Shown: piece after piece, positions 34,101 through 44,422 of the stretch
Layout: each line of letters starts with the position of its first letter
Numbering within the stretch: the stretch's first letter is position 1
From: Pollenia angustigena
Taxonomy: Eukaryota; Arthropoda; Insecta; Diptera; Polleniidae
Length of the DNA stretch: 64,000 nucleotides
Assembly (NCBI GenBank): GCA_930367215.1
Contig: OV884059.1
Span: 51,988,957 to 52,052,956 of the forward strand
Reading direction: 5' to 3'
The notes under the pieces: generated by a model
What the model was told of the DNA's origin: nothing
What the model saw: the letters and a program-made list of their open reading frames with translations, nothing else
Database searches by the model: none
Translations under genes and position numbers: made by a program

Positions 34101-34224
34101 TTGAATTAGTTTAAAAAAAAAACTAGGAACATAATACGAAATATTAGGTATTAAAGTGGTTTTATGTAATTATAATGAAACGTAACTTATAACGAAAATA
34201 AATTTCAGGGTGATTGTCCGAAGA

Positions 34225-34500
34225 AGCATTGGAAACCAACCACAAAATCGTGAGAAAAACCAGACTGTCCCACGACGACACTCATAATGATTTAATGACT
34301 CATTTAATACTTTCCTTAGATCCGTTGTTATCTTCAAAAAGGAATCCAAAGACTTAAAAAAAATATATTTTTTGAAGAAATTGAGAAATATATACTGAGA
34401 GAAAATGTTGATGAACCAGCTAAAGATGACGAAACAAATGTTCCGTTGAGCGGCAATATTTTTTTTGGAAGAATCCAGTACTGAAGATGATTTATTGTAA
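34225..34500 (+). pseudogene. Unrecognised coding-like fragment in the Transib-like element
   Basis: Frames joined by indels give THNDLMTHLILSLDPLLSSK and a lysine/glutamate-rich tail with EEIEKYI. It could be a BESS-like or other helical domain from a fly DNA-binding protein, or chance. I cannot assign it. Confidence 0.25.
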
Positions 34501-35080
34501 TTAAAAAAATGACCATATGTATGTAAATGTAATAAATAAATTAGTTTAAAGAAAATAAATTAGTAACATAATAAGAAATAATTTCAAATAATTCGTAATA
34601 TCGGCTCAGAATCACTTTCATTAAATGATGTTCTTGTATTTTTCACATTAATAATTCGATTCTACCAAAATTTGGCATACATATATATCTAACAAATATA
34701 AATTTTCATAACAAATTTTAATACGATTGGACAGTTCTTGTAAATGTTATAGCATTTTTAAGAAAAAGGATATATGGCAGAACCTTGAGTCCTTTTTTTT
34801 TGTAGTTTTGTGGGCATTATTGAAGCTAAAATTACATTTTTCCATTTCAGGACACATGGGAGGTAGGCGTGTCCTTTGACCGATTTGTCCAAAAATTCAT
34901 ATTTCTCTTAACTTAGCTATTTTATGCTAGTGTACCAAATTTCAAAAATTTCTGACAACTCCTTCTATTTATGTCCCTTCGTTATATGGGGACAAAGCAC
35001 TGTGTGACGTATCGTTATCTTTAGTGTTACTTTTGTAGCGAAGATAACTTTGTGTTGAATTTTAAGGTATTGTTTTAAAA

Positions 35081-35800
35081 ATGCGTTGTAAGCGCGGCTT
35101 GGGCGACGCAGAAATTGGCGCTATTTTGCAAAGCGTCTTGGTGGACTCGGTTTCACTAGAAAGTGTGAGCGAATCGGAAGATGAATTATTGGAGAATAGT
35201 CTTCAAAGTGATGTAGAAGATGAGCTTTTGACATCCTTGAGCCTGACGAGAATATACCATTGATTCAGGAAAATCCTTAAGAACCTGAACATTTTACTAC
35301 TTCTTCCGATAGCTGCGTTATTTCGATATCTCGACCCACTTTAAGAAATAAAAGTAAGTGAGCTACATCGAAGGGTCAAAGTGTAGTTTCTTCAATGAAT
35401 ATAGTTCGTACGGCAAGAGGACCTACTCGGGAATTCAAATCACTGTACGACCCAATTTCATGCTTCGATATTTTTTACTACCGAAATAATTTCGGAAATT
35501 GTTTAATGGACTAGTGCCGAAATTTCAATAAATTTTTCAATTTTAAGGCTAGAAATCCCTATTTTATCGAAAACTTTAACCGACAATATTGAAAAAATTT
35601 TACCAGATGCAGTTAGTAATGATTGAGGTTGTAGTGGAGAACAGCGTGAATCAAAAAAGAGATAATGCGGTGGCTTCTGTCCATCAGAAATTAAACTTAT
35701 GTCCAAAATGGTATGTGTCAAGTGCGGTATACCTGTATGTGGCGACCACAAAATTTAAATTTGTAAATCTTGTACATAATGTTATTCAAATAATTTTTTT
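35081..35800 (+). pseudogene. piggyBac transposase, N-terminal piece joined to C-terminal zinc finger
   Basis: The N-terminal frame begins MRCKRGLGDAEIGAILQSVL. After indels it continues as NIVRTARGPTREFKSLYDP and SCFDIFFTTEIISEIV, which matches the opening of the DDD catalytic domain in piggyBac transposases. The sequence then jumps (around 35530) to DNIEKILPDAV and a Cys-rich tail (SKMVCVKCGIPVCGDHKI), the C-terminal zinc-binding domain. The catalytic core between is deleted, so no active enzyme is possible. Confidence 0.8.
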
Positions 35801-36118
35801 TTTGTTTATATAAGTTAATACAGATAACATTATCTACATAAAGTACAAAGAAAATATCTATTTAAGTTTTTAGAACCGAACTGAAGTCCTTTATAAAAAC
35901 TCTTTAATTTTTGATAATGCTAATTGAATTTTATTTTTATAATAATTTTTTATTTAAAAACTATATTTTTTTAAAAGAAATAGAATAAATAAATGATAAA
36001 CAATAAAATTCGTCAATATTATTTTCGGTGATATCCTTTAAAGGACATAAACAAGCGTACGTCTTTCAGACGTATCGTTATTTTTTCAGTACAAAAAAAT
36101 AACGTTATCTTTCTAGGG

Positions 36119-36420
36119 TTAAACTTTTCTCTTAATTTACATTTATTTGTTTTTAAACTATTTTCTAAAGAAAAAAATTTGTGTTTTTTAAATTTAAAAA
36201 ATTTATTGGTAATTGCCTTATTTGATTGATATATTAATTGTGCGATAAAATTTCTACACGTGAGTCTTATATCTTTTTTTTATTTCTGGGTTGATAACGT
36301 CTTTTTTTAATTTCAAAAATTCCTCAACGTTGCAATTGAAATACGGTGTTTAAACAAAAAAATCTTCTAAGACAGAATTTAAAGGTTCAAAACAGTCCGA
36401 CCTTCAAACGCTTTAGGGTT
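36119..36420 (-). pseudogene. hAT-like transposase, upstream half beyond the piggyBac
   Basis: Minus strand reads NVEEFLKLKKDVINPEIKKR, then (after a stop and frameshift) IAQLIYQSNKAITNKFFKF, and KCKLREKFKEEMTDF directly into the TTAA. The frame continues at 32797 in block C. Only one TTAA is needed to restore continuity, as expected for a piggyBac insertion. Confidence 0.7.
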
Positions 36421-36480
36421 TTATTTGTATAATATTTTTAGCTTTTCTAAAATCTTTGGAAAAGTTTTCCTGATGATGAA

Positions 36481-36642
36481 ATGCGCATAGAGGCTAGCTT
36501 TCCCTCAACAATAAATTTCGGTGTATTTATCATATATGGAAAATTGGGAATTTAGCACGTGAAATGCGCATAGAGGCTAGCTTTCCCTCAACAATAAATT
36601 TCGGTGTATTTATCAAATATGGAAAATTGGGAATTTAGCACG
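36481..36642. repeat. 83-bp direct duplication
   Basis: ATGCGCATAGAGGCTAGCTT starts at 36481 and again at 36564; the two units differ by one base. Confidence 0.9.
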
Positions 36643-36649
36643 TCATACA

Positions 36650-37985
36650 AAAATCTTAATAGTAAATTTTGTATTCCCGTAAATAACTTTGATATTATTT
36701 TATTTTTGTTAAGTGATTAAATGAAACATTTAAATTTTTTATCCAATCTTAATGTCTGATATTTAATTCTCCGTTTGAAGTTATTATTTCGAGCTTAACT
36801 GTGTCTAAAATTTTCACAATCCTTAACGTGAACAAATTTGAACACGTGAACACCCTTGGTAAAAATCAGTTCACGTTTTCGCGAGTTCACTGATTTACAA
36901 ATTAAAATTTTATCGATTTGAACGTTGAAATAACCATTTAAGGCCATTTTAGACTATAATACTTTGTGTTAAGACATGTCAAAAACTTACAAATCATTCA
37001 TAATGTATAATAGTGTAAAAACATTTTGTAATGAAATGTCAAAAAATACGTACAGAAATTTGGCAGTCGTATGGTTCTCTCTATTTTTTGAAATTTTTCT
37101 AAACGATTAGATTTTTCATTTTATCAGAATTGTGTTTTTACAAAAGCATAAAAAGAAAATCAGGGATGGAAAATTAAAATTTTGTGCACAAATATTCACT
37201 ATTATTTTTTCTAATAAAAAATTGCAAAACGATAAAAAAATATAAAATTTCAAGTGAATTCTTTTAAAATTTAAGTAAATCACAAATATTTGTTGTAAAA
37301 AATCGTTAAATACGGTACACAGACGAAAAAAAAAAATAAAAAAATATGATTGTATCAACTTTTCCACCCTAGAAGAAAATAAAAAAACAGCTGTTGAATA
37401 ATTTGCCGGCCAAATCAAAATAAAAATTATTAAATATTAAAGAAATATTAAAAATAAAGCAAAAATATATCTGAGGACCAAGGTGCAAGTTTAAATGTGC
37501 AAGTTAGTGAATAATACGCCAGCTAACAATGTTCCAATGCTTAATAAAATGTTTTTTCGTCTTTATTTTGTAATCTAAAGTGGATCTCATAAATCACAAA
37601 GATTTTACTTTTTATTTGAAGTGTGATAGTGTAGAAGCAAAATGTAATGAAAAAAAAATTCTCTTTGATTTTTTGACAATCAGACCAAAAATCATTTCAT
37701 TTTGTAAGACCAAAAGTCTTAAGACTTGTGTGATAGTGTAAAACAGCCTTTAGCACTATTTGAACAATAATAAAAATGAGCTGTAATGAAACTATTTAAG
37801 ACTTTAGTTTAGGTTTATTGAAATAATTAAATTTAAAGAAACGCGTAATCATGTTAACATAATTCGAAATTAAGTTAAAATTTTACACTAACCTGTATGG
37901 AAAAGCAATAAATAATTAAACTTTATTAATACATTATAAAGGTCGAATTAAACACAATTTAAGATTTCTTTATCCCCATATTTTA
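36650..37985. other. AT-rich non-coding region
   Basis: No convincing gene. A minus-strand open frame at 37418-37116 has low-complexity composition and is probably chance. GAACACGTGAACA-type short inverted motifs lie near 36835. Nothing else seen. Confidence 0.4.
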
Positions 37986-37990
37986 AATTA

Positions 37991-38534
37991 CAGTGGTATC
38001 CCGGTTTAACGAATTATATATTGTCAGACCCTTTCGTTATATCGAAAAATTTGTTAAATCCCGAAGTTTTTTTTTTTTTTAAACAAAGTTAATTCGTTTA
38101 GTTCCATTCATAACACAAACAAAAAATAAATACTTCATAAAATTTTCAATTAAATGAGTACATAGTGGAGAACAAAACTAATAATAATGATCTTAAAAAA
38201 CCTAAAACATATTTAAGTTATTTTTAAGTTTTCTTAGGAAGAACCAATTAAACAATTCTGTTTCCATATTGCAAACTCACCTGTTTTTAAGGCCCTTCTA
38301 TTCTTTGATCCGAAATTAGTCTCTTCCATTTCGCTCAAAAGTTTCCGTTTTGAGTTTATAATTGTGCATATTGATGACTTTGGCAGTTGATGTTTATTAG
38401 ATAAAGCACTAAAAATCAGGCCCTTTTCATATTCGTCAATAATGTTTAATTTTTCTTTAAGAATTAAACGTTTTCTTTTGGGCATTTTGATATCAACTGT
38501 ACAATAACTTCACAAAAAAACTGGGGTACCACTG
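37991..38534 (-). mobile_element. pogo/Tigger-type remnant with CENP-B-like N-terminus
   Basis: Ends CAGTGGTATCCCGGTT and the complement of CAGTGGTACCCCAGTT. The minus-strand frame 38485-38234 begins MPKRKRLILKEKLNIIDEYE, with HQLPKSSICTIINSKRK: the N-terminal psq/CENP-B helix-turn-helix of pogo and Tigger transposases. The catalytic domain is missing (83 codons against several hundred). The TA target is not clear on the right. Confidence 0.8.
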
Positions 38535-38810
38535 TTCTATTCTTGCGAAATAGCAGACTTCAATGCTTTGGAAATGCTTCCGTTCGCTAGGTTGACAAGG
38601 ACGTGGGCCAGATTGAAGGGGTTTCGCTTATATTTATATTAAACAAATTAATTATTGTAATAATAATATCCGTACCAGTCGCAATTTCTTTGGTATCTTC
38701 TACTTTTAAAATGGTTCTAGAAAGTCTCTTATAATTTGTAAGCTTATTGTAAATTTCCCCACGTTTTCCATTGGTGTAAAACTCCTACTTAATAAAGTAT
38801 ATGATATTTG

Positions 38811-38997
38811 GGGGATTCATAAGTTAGTCGTAAAGTTGTAAAGTCATATGTCTTAAAAAATTTACTGTACAGTTATGACAAATCAATGAACACAGCATTA
38901 AAATTTGTATTTTGTTTGAAACACAACTACATTTATTGGAAACAATTGTAATTGTTATGACGATATGACTTAATAGCACACATTGTGAATCCCCCAA
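38811..38997. mobile_element. 187-bp MITE with TGGGGGATTCA ends
   Basis: Left end TTGGGGGATTCATAAG; right end the complement of TTGGGGGATTCACAATG; inner AAGTCATAT motifs also pair. It interrupts the 3' part of the minus-strand gene fragment at 39403-39000. Confidence 0.65.
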
Positions 38998-39403
38998 TAG
39001 TTTTTTAATTTTAGATATTTGTTTTTCAATTTCTGGGCAGTCGGCAAATGAACATTCTATGTTTTTGGATTCCATATATTTAGTAGTTGTTTTTCTACAA
39101 ATTTCGCTGTTCCTCATACAGGGTTTTGTTATTGCTATAAAATTTCAAAATATCTTTGCCGTTGCTTGTGTTGGTTAAAATGTGCATTACATCTTGCCGT
39201 TTGTTGTTTGTGTTGTTCGTCATTGATATTATCTGTGGAAAGTTGGGAGCTACATCAAAAATATTAAATTGTTTTTTCCACATTTCCAAATTGTGTTCGA
39301 ATTTTGCCTGCTCTCCAATGGAAAAATCTTGAAATAATTTAGAGATATGATGTGGCTTTAAGATTTTAAGTACATCAAAATCTATAATTTGGCCTGAAAG
39401 CAT
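38998..39403 (-). pseudogene. Unknown gene fragment with a SAM-like N-terminus
   Basis: Minus strand starts MLSGQIIDFDVLKILKPHHI, followed by LFQDFSIGEQAKFEHNLEMW, a pattern like a SAM-type helical domain. It continues as KDILKFYSNNKTLYEEQRN. After one frameshift (near 39105) it reads KYMESKNIECSFADCPEIEK. The rest is lost to a MITE. I do not recognise the family; similar insect proteins are often transposon-associated, but that is from general memory and unproven here. Confidence 0.45.
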
Positions 39404-39579
39404 AGGTTTTGGGAGTTATTTGAAGTTACCAAATTTTTTTATTATTGTATCGTATTATGTTCATTTGATGATCTTGTTCAATTTTGCTCTTTTCAAGTTA
39501 TTTTTTTATTAAGCTTTTATGTTGTATTGCCTCTTTAAATCCAATAAAAAAACTTTATTGTATTTTTTTATAAATTAGA

Positions 39580-39625
39580 TCAATATATTTCGAACATCTT
39601 CTGTTCATCTTCAGGATCTATACAA
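39580..39625 (-). ncRNA. Hammerhead-like hairpin, second Penelope family (left copy)
   Basis: Inverse copy of the hairpin at 41967-42011: CTGAAGA, stem GAACA / TGTTC, GAAATATATT. Confidence 0.5.
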
Positions 39626-39916
39626 TTTTAAATACAATAAAATTAAACAAAAATTGAAAAATTACCTGAATTTATTGCAAAATATAATACAAATGAAAAA
39701 TTTTTTTCAAATAACATTTAAATCAAATTGAAAACTATATAGATAAATAAGTATATAATATTTACTTTCTTAAAGGTGTAATTAAATTACAATATAAATA
39801 AATAAGTATATAATATTTACTTTCATAAAGGTGTAATTTAATTACAATATGTGTTTATGTAATCCTTTTTATCACTTTTGAAATTACAAGCAACTTGCTC
39901 ATACTTAACAATTTGT

Positions 39917-41792
39917 ATCTATTGTATCTACTATAAAATCAGTAGCATACAATTTATCACGTTTTTGGCAACAATATTGAGAAAATCTTTCAAACCTAAA
40001 TATTCGGTTAATAATTCTAAAGAATTTGTCAAAAATATTACGAAGATTAAAATTCCAGAAGAGTATAAGTTGGTATCTGTTGATGTTATAAATTGTTTTA
40101 CAAACATTTCAACAAAAATTGCTCTACACATTTTATTAAGAGATTTTGACCAACATATTAGTAAAAATACTAATATTCCAAAAGATTTGTTTTTGGATCT
40201 ACTTAAATTTTGTCTTAATGAATGTAATTACTTTTGCTATGAAGGAAAAATACTACGTATGAAAATTGGTCTCTTGATGGGTTCTAGCTTGGCTCCTATT
40301 TTGGTAGAAAGAGTATTTGAGGATGTTGTTGACCAGACACTACTAAATCTTAATATGTCTCCTTTATTCTGGTATTCGTATGTGGATGATCATATTACTG
40401 CAATTTCAAATAAACAAATACATAATGTATTAAATAAATTAAATGAATATGATGACAAGATTAAGTTTACTGTAGAAGTTGAAGAAAATAATCAGCTGAA
40501 TTATCTAGATACTACTATTCATCGTAAAACTAATGGAAAAATCATAACTAATTGGTATCATAAAGAAATTGCATCGAATCGCATATTGAATTACTATTCA
40601 GCTCATCCATCACATATGAAACTTAACACGGCAAACAATTTTATAAAGAAAGTGTTTAGTATATCACATAAAGTTTTTTGGTCTCAAAATTTTATTAGAA
40701 TTAAAAATATTCTTATCAAAAATAATTTTCCACATAAGGTTATTAATCGTCTAATTAACATAGTTCAACAACATAAGCGTTTTAATAATAATAGTAATTC
40801 AAATGAAACACAAATTAGTTACGCGTATCTTTCTTCTAATGAGGAAGATATATTAACCAATAATAAAACAGCATCATCACCAGTTAATTTTGCATCAATG
40901 ACTTATGTTCCGGTTTTAACTGAACAATTATCTAGAGCATTCAAATATTTCACACCTAATGTTAAACTTGCAATGAAACCACCAATAATGGATAATACTA
41001 AAAAAATTTTCAAGAACCTTAAATATAAACTAAAACCTGGTGTTGTATATAAAATTATTTGTAAAAATTGTAACATCCCAGTAAAAAATTTGCTCCAAAA
41101 GGAGCAGATTTTTTGTATGAATTCATATCTCAAATCGCTTCAAGCCTGCTGATGGGATGCCTGACTATTTTCTGCTGACAATAAGCGCTTCATTTAACAT
41201 GCATACAAAGCACTCCTAAAGTGCTTTTTTAAGGGCTAACTAAATTAACATATTCATTAATATTTTGCTTTTACTTGTTTAAATGCCTTTTTTTAATCAT
41301 TTTCATAAACCATAATATATTTTTATTTATTTCGCTTTAAAATCTTCTTCGTTGTCAGCACTAAAACAGCAGCTTTTTGTATATTTGATTCTTTATTATA
41401 TACTGCTTTATAAGAGCTCTCTAATTGAAGCGCTGGATTATGCGCTTTTTTCTGTAGTGCTTCAAAAAACCCAAAATTTTTTTACTGGGATAGTTTATAT
41501 TGGAGAAACAACTCAAAAATTAATGAAAAGATTGAAACAACATGAGTATGACTGCAAATGTTTAACTGAAAAAGTTAATTTATCAGCATTAGCCAAACAT
41601 GCTAGATCAAACAAGCATGAGTTTGATTTTGACAATGTAAAAGTTTTAAAACAAGAACAAAATAAATTGAAGTTGCAAGTTCATGAAGTGAATCAAATTG
41701 TTAAGTATGAGCAAGTTGCTTGTAATTTCAAAAGTGATAAAAAGGATTACATAAACACATATTGTAATTTAATTACACCTTTAAGAAAGTAA
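39917..41792 (+). pseudogene. Penelope-like RT with GIY-YIG nuclease, 5'-truncated, split by MITE
   Basis: RT motif A (LVSVDVINCFTNI), motif B (KIGLLMGSSLAPILV), motif C (WYSYVDDHITAI), and the conserved ENNQLNYLDTTIHRK block. The frame is open to 41076, where a MITE enters within NCNIVYIGETT-type sequence. It resumes at 41490 with the GIY-YIG core VYIGETTQKLMKRLKQHEYD and ends at 41792 (ITPLRK). Removing the MITE with one AT copy restores the frame. The N-terminal region is absent. Confidence 0.85.
41077..41489. mobile_element. 413-bp MITE with CCCAGTAAAAAATTT ends
   Basis: Ends CCCAGTAAAAAATTT / AAATTTTTTTACTGGG with AT on both sides (41075-41076, 41490-41491). Internal AAGCGCTTC-like inverted motifs. 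It shares the CCCAG terminus with the MITEs at 17140 and 17505. Confidence 0.85.
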
Positions 41793-41966
41793 ATATTATA
41801 TACTTATTTATCTATGTAGTTTTCAATTTGATTTAAATGTTATTTGAAAAAAATTTTTCATTTGTATTATATTTTTCAATCAATTCAGGTAATTTTTCAA
41901 TTTTTGTTTAATTTTATAAAAATTATATATATTATAAATAAAACTTTTATTGTATTTAAAATTGTA

Positions 41967-42011
41967 TAGATCCTGAAGATGAACAGAAGATGTTCGAAAT
42001 ATATTGATCTA
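41967..42011 (+). ncRNA. Hammerhead-like hairpin, second Penelope family (right copy)
   Basis: Stem I TAGATC (41967-41972) pairs with GATCTA (42006-42011). Between them: CTGAAGA (41973-41979), T, stem II GAACA (41981-41985) / TGTTC (41991-41995) with a GAAGA loop, then GAAA, a very short stem III and ATT, which would be the cleavage triplet before GATCTA. The order fits a type I hammerhead except for the extra T. Confidence 0.55.
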
Positions 42012-42085
42012 ATTTATAAAAAAATACAATAAAGTTTTTTCATTGGATTTAAAGAGGCAATACAACATAAAAGCTTAATAATATA

Positions 42086-43045
42086 ATTTGATCGAGCAAT
42101 ACAAAATATTAATCCATAATTATTTTTTTATATCAATGATTTTAAAATCTTAATGTTTTAATGGATTCGACATTAGATTATTTTAATATGAACATTTTGC
42201 GCACAACAAGACATAGATTGGTACAAAAATTGCAAAGCTACAAAGATTACGTAAATTAACCCACATAGAAATTCAATAGTTTTAAGCTATTTTCAATATT
42301 TATTTTTACTAAAACTTTAGCTTTGTATATTTATTGTTGTTGTGTTTTTTCTCTGATTTGATACAAATCAAAAAGTTGGTTATTTAAATTAATCTTCTGT
42401 AACTTTCCCATTTTTGCACCAATCTGGATCCTTTATGTAATGTAACAATGCTTCGATTGATTCTGAGAATATCCCAAGAAACCAATCTTCATTAAAACCG
42501 CTTCAATCAATTAAGATTTTGTTAAGATAACATGTTTCGTTTTAGTAACAAAACGTACATAAAAATCATTATCCCATAGGCTGGTCTCTTCGACATGGTA
42601 AAATAAAGTTGGTTGGTAAAATAAAGTAGTCGGACGAGGGAGCCGTTGATACGCAAGCAAGCAGCCGGGCGGGGGAGTTCGTGTCCGTTTACTTATTTCA
42701 CATGGTCGTTACACTGCTTATTATAGACTCCCGATACTGAAAGTAAATATATTAGGTGAAATAGACTAGACCCAAAAACAAAAGCCCCTTATCTAGCCAT
42801 TGGAAGACAAAACAAAACTATTTCAAAGCCCTCGGATTGTTAAATTTCTGCCTAGGTGAATTGATCCTGATGTCGCCGAATCAAATACCTCATAACCCTC
42901 ACCGTCCTATGTTCTAGCGGCGTAATAAAATATTCTAGAACCCCTTATTCATTTCTATTCCAAAAACCCACTAGTTTCTCACATCTTAAACAATCAGAAG
43001 ACCAACATAGTTTACTTAAGGACGCATTCTAAAATTCTTTGTTGT
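42086..43045. other. Non-coding region, nothing recognised
   Basis: No ORF, terminal repeat or RNA gene that I can support. A locally GC-richer patch (42625-42700) carries a short direct repeat GGTAAAATAAAGT. Confidence 0.4.
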
Positions 43046-43250
43046 AGAAACTGGGAATTATTTCCCTCCGAAGGTTACTTTATATTATATTCAACATTTT
43101 TCATTTTCGAATTTATTCCATGAGCTAAATTTCAGTTATGTATTTTCTGAAAAATTTAAGGAATAGAACTATTACAAAAAAAGCTTTATAAAATACATAA
43201 CTGAAATTTAGCTCATAGAATAAATTCGAAAAATGAAAAATGTTGAATAT
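43046..43250. repeat. Fold-back element related to the 383-bp array
   Basis: Two arms of about 58 bp (43088-43145 and 43190-43250; 'CGAATTTATTCCATGAGC' against 'GCTCATAGAATAAATTCG') flank a short loop. GAAACTGGGAATTATTTCC and GGTTACTTTATATTATATT are shared with the array units at 23.0-27.1 kb. Confidence 0.85.
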
Positions 43251-44414
43251 TCTTTATTGTATTTAAAATTCATATTAGTCATATGGATAAATATTTTCAA
43301 ACTGGGTAATATAAAAACTATAAATATCCAAGTACAAAATTAAGATTGTAACTTGTAGTATATAATTATAATTCATATAAACATTTTACTTTACAAATTA
43401 ATAGTTGAAATCCACCGTTTAGCGTTATTTTATTATCAAAGGATGCAAAAAAAAAAAAAAATTTTTTTTGGAAACCAAGCAATAAAACTTGTACTTATGT
43501 ACTATGGTAAAACTGAAACTTATGTTTCATTATCAGTTACCAAGAATCCAAGGGAAAGTTTAAGGGGAAAAATGATAATTTTGTTTATTTTTTTGGTTAT
43601 TTTAAAGTTCTCCTTTTTTTTACATGTTTCGCCCCATAGTGCGAAAAAAATAGATAAGCAAAGCAAATGGCATAAAAGTTAGCAAAGTTCAATGAACTTT
43701 GTAGGATCAGCTGATCTTCGAATATAAGTTTGTGTGATTATGATTAAAAGGTTGCAAGCAAAAGTAGGTCACGACAGGTTGTAAACTAAATAGTTAGGTT
43801 ACAACATGTCGTATTGAGTTTTTTTTCTCTTTTCCCGATTTCTCCATTTGCTTTGATTTTTTTATTTTTTATGTTTAGGGTTTTTTTTTTTTTTTTTAAA
43901 TAATGTAAAAATAAGTATAGTTGAGGTTTTACTAATGCAAAAATAAATATATGGATATAAGTATATAAAATGTTCTTATATTTTAATTTTCTTCACTCAC
44001 CAATCGACATTTACAGTGGGTAAATATTGACATGAGTCAGAATTATTTTTGCATAATTTTGGACTTAACTCGTTTCCAATAACTATAGTATATTTGGTTT
44101 TCTGTCTTTATAATTAAGATTCTAAATTATCGAATGTTGAGTCAAGGAATTTTGTTCCTTAGCATTTAAGAAACTTAATGTCGACAATCTATTTTAGTAT
44201 TAATTTATTTTGGTTTTATCTTCTAAAAGCATTTAAGCAAATAAAATATAGTAACATTCCAAGCAAAGTTTGCTTGTTTGATACATTGGCACTTGATGAC
44301 AAAACTGAAATATTTATAGTGAATTTAGTAGATATTATTGATTTTCCTTTTTCCCTTTTTTTCCGCTGAATTAAATTTTCCCGCGGGTTTCTGTAATTGG
44401 AAATAACTGCTTCA
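43251..44414. other. AT-rich non-coding region
   Basis: Small frames (43443-43682, 44178-44369) have no recognisable domain. Nothing else seen. Confidence 0.4.
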
Positions 44415-44422
44415 CTGATAAC

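Larger units (their letters stand above)
32996..35004. mobile_element. 2.0-kb Transib-like element with CACAGTG ends, TGACG duplication
   Basis: Starts CACAGTGCTTTGGCCCATAG and ends with the complement of CACAGTGCTTTGTCCCCATA. The 5-bp TGACG flanks it (32991-32995, 35005-35009). Transib elements are known for CACWNTG-like ends and 5-bp GC-rich duplications. A 9-mer ACATAAATA lies 13 nt after the left heptamer and 23 nt after the right one. No transposase frame is visible, so it is non-autonomous. The interior has a diverged direct repeat (33245-33560, 33785-34100). Confidence 0.75.
32802..36118 (+). mobile_element. piggyBac element, internally deleted, TTAA on both sides
   Basis: Left end CCCTAGAAAGATAAGG after TTAA (32798-32801); right end CGTTATCTTTCTAGGG before TTAA (36119-36122). 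Both ends have nearby palindromic GTACGTCT/AGACGTAC motifs. It holds transposase pieces (35081-35790) and a nested Transib-like element. It split a hAT-like gene whose two halves rejoin in frame across one TTAA. Confidence 0.93.
39505..42085 (+). mobile_element. Second Penelope-like element with inverted copy of its own 3' end
   Basis: The left 0.41 kb (39505-39916) is the inverse of the right end (41694-42085), including the terminal hairpin, so the 5' part is replaced by an inverted 3' piece. The family differs from the one at 2.6-9.4 kb. A 413-bp MITE interrupts the coding region. Confidence 0.85.

Noticed and set aside
37116..37418. 100-codon minus-strand frame as a gene
   Set aside because: Low-complexity Phe/Leu/Ile-rich translation from AT-rich DNA, no homology signal, no splice context.
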